64,000 nt of DNA from Rubrivivax sp. Its GTDB lineage: Bacteria > Pseudomonadota > Gammaproteobacteria > Burkholderiales > Burkholderiaceae_C. This document shows, one piece after another, positions 62,856 through 64,000 of this stretch (within the stretch, counting starts at the first letter, position 1; every line of letters begins with the position of its first letter). Where the stretch lies: NCBI GenBank assembly GCA_027485165.1, contig JAIXRN010000043.1, positions 1 to 64,000 on the forward strand, read 5' to 3'. A program made the translations under genes and the position numbers. Below the pieces are notes generated by a model. It was not told the DNA's origin. It did no database searches and worked only from the letters and a program-made list of their open reading frames with translations.

Positions 62856-64000
62856 ATGAGCAGCATCAACTACAGCGAAAAGATCCCCAACAACGTCAAC
62901 CTGTCCGAAGACCGCACGCTGCAGCGCGCGCTGGAACAGTGGCAGCCCAACTTCATCAGCTGGTGGGACGACATGGGCCCCGAGGGCAGCACCGACATGG
63001 ACGTCTACCTGCGCACCGCCGTCAGCGTGGACCCGCAGGGCTGGGCCAGCTTCGGCCACGTGAAGATGCGCGACTACCGCTGGGGCATCTTCATGAACCC
63101 GGGCGACGCCAACCGCCAGATCCACTTCGGCGATCACAAGGGCGAGAAGGCCTGGGACAGTGTGCCCGGCGAGCACCGCGCCAACCTGCGCCGCATCATC
63201 GTGACGCAGGGCGACACCGAACCGGCTTCGGTGGAACAGCAGCGCCACCTGGGCCTGACCGCGCCCAGCATGTACGACTTACGCAACCTGTTCCAGATCA
63301 ACGTGGAAGAAGGCCGCCACCTGTGGGCGATGGTCTACCTGCTGCACAAACACTTCGGCCGCGACGGCCGCGAAGAAGCCGAAGCGCTGCTGGAACGCCG
63401 CAGCGGCGACGAGAACAACCCGCGCATCCTGGGTGCCTTCAACGAAGCCACGCCCGACTGGCTGAGCTTCTTCATGTTCACCTACTTCACCGACCGCGAT
63501 GGCAAGTTCCAGCTGTGCGCCCTGGCCGAAAGCGCCTTCGACCCGCTGGCGCGCACCACCAAGTTCATGCTGACGGAAGAAGCGCACCACATGTTCGTGG
63601 GAGAAAGCGGTATCAGTCGCGTCATCCAGCGCACGGCGCAGAAGATGAACGAGCTGAAGACCGACGACGTGGGCGTGCTGCGCGCTGCGGGCGTGATCGA
63701 CCTGCCGACCATCCAGCGCTACATCAACTTCCACTTCAGCGTCACCATCGACCTGTTCGGTGCCGACGAGAGCAGCAACGCCGCCACCTTCTATTCATCC
63801 GGCCTGAAGGGCCGCTATGAGGAAGGCAAGCGCGTCGACGACCACGTGCTGAAGGGCCAGACCTACAAGGTGCTGGAAGCGAAGGGTGGCCAGCTGGTGG
63901 AAAAGGAAGTGCCGATGCTCAACGCGCTGAACGAAGTGCTGCGCGACGACTACATCAAGGACAGCGTGGCCGGCGTGGGCCGCTGGAACAAGGTGCTGGA
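62856..64000 (+). CDS. boxB: Benzoyl-CoA 2,3-epoxidase subunit B, 5' part (runs off window; absent from ORF track because no stop is in the window)
   Basis: MSSINYSEKIPNNVNLSEDRTLQRALEQWQPNFISWWDDMGPEGSTDMDVYLRTAVSVDPQGWASFGHVKMRDYRWGIFM...LTEEAHHMFVGESGISRVI. Confidence 0.95.
   Translation, partial: MSSINYSEKIPNNVNLSEDRTLQRALEQWQPNFISWWDDMGPEGSTDMDVYLRTAVSVDPQGWASFGHVKMRDYRWGIFMNPGDANRQIHFGDHKGEKAWDSVPGEHRANLRRIIVTQGDTEPASVEQQRHLGLTAPSMYDLRNLFQINVEEGRHLWAMVYLLHKHFGRDGREEAEALLERRSGDENNPRILGAFNEATPDWLSFFMFTYFTDRDGKFQLCALAESAFDPLARTTKFMLTEEAHHMFVGESGISRVIQRTAQKMNELKTDDVGVLRAAGVIDLPTIQRYINFHFSVTIDLFGADESSNAATFYSSGLKGRYEEGKRVDDHVLKGQTYKVLEAKGGQLVEKEVPMLNALNEVLRDDYIKDSVAGVGRWNKVL

Overview
High-GC chromosomal window that looks like Burkholderiales (Betaproteobacteria), judged from gene content and order. 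(1) 1-9.5 kb is a housekeeping block: 3' end of trpB, trpA, accD, folC, a SPOR-domain protein, cvpA, purF, metZ-like and gltX. It is followed by tRNA-Ala(GGC), tRNA-Glu(TTC), tRNA-Asp(GTC) and a strong hairpin terminator. (2) 10-23.7 kb is accessory and mosaic: a decayed tyrosine-integrase remnant beside tRNA-Asp, an ECF sigma / soluble zinc anti-sigma pair, a lower-GC rhomboid-like gene followed by a perfect 3x13-bp repeat, a VOC protein, a PEP-CTERM-like protein, an S41 peptidase, an EamA transporter, an AraC regulator, two serine hydrolases, cysK and a DUF5655-like remnant. (3) 23.8-51.0 kb is the centrepiece: a 17.8-kb ORF (5921 aa) for a giant RTX-repeat protein. Downstream on the same strand is a compact cluster: T1SS ABC exporter, TolC-like protein, MotB/ExbD-like protein, HlyD-like adaptor, MotA/TolQ-like protein with a long C-terminal helical tail, an HDOD protein and a degenerate GGDEF-EAL protein. 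I propose a proton-channel-coupled giant-adhesin secretion system, analogous in parts to Salmonella SPI-4 SiiA-F but with a different regulatory module. The RTX protein has 25 consecutive repeat intervals of exactly 237 nt, and its few exceptions nearby are +27 or +54 nt (one or two nonapeptides). Lectin-like/CBM-like domains are inserted inside repeat units. (4) 51-64 kb is an aerobic benzoyl-CoA (box) locus: livFGMH and a substrate-binding protein, an alpha/beta hydrolase, benzoate-CoA ligase, a boxD-type ALDH, an apparently internally deleted DUF4863-like protein, boxR, boxC, and boxB running off the end. All assignments come from reading translations by eye; no database search was run.
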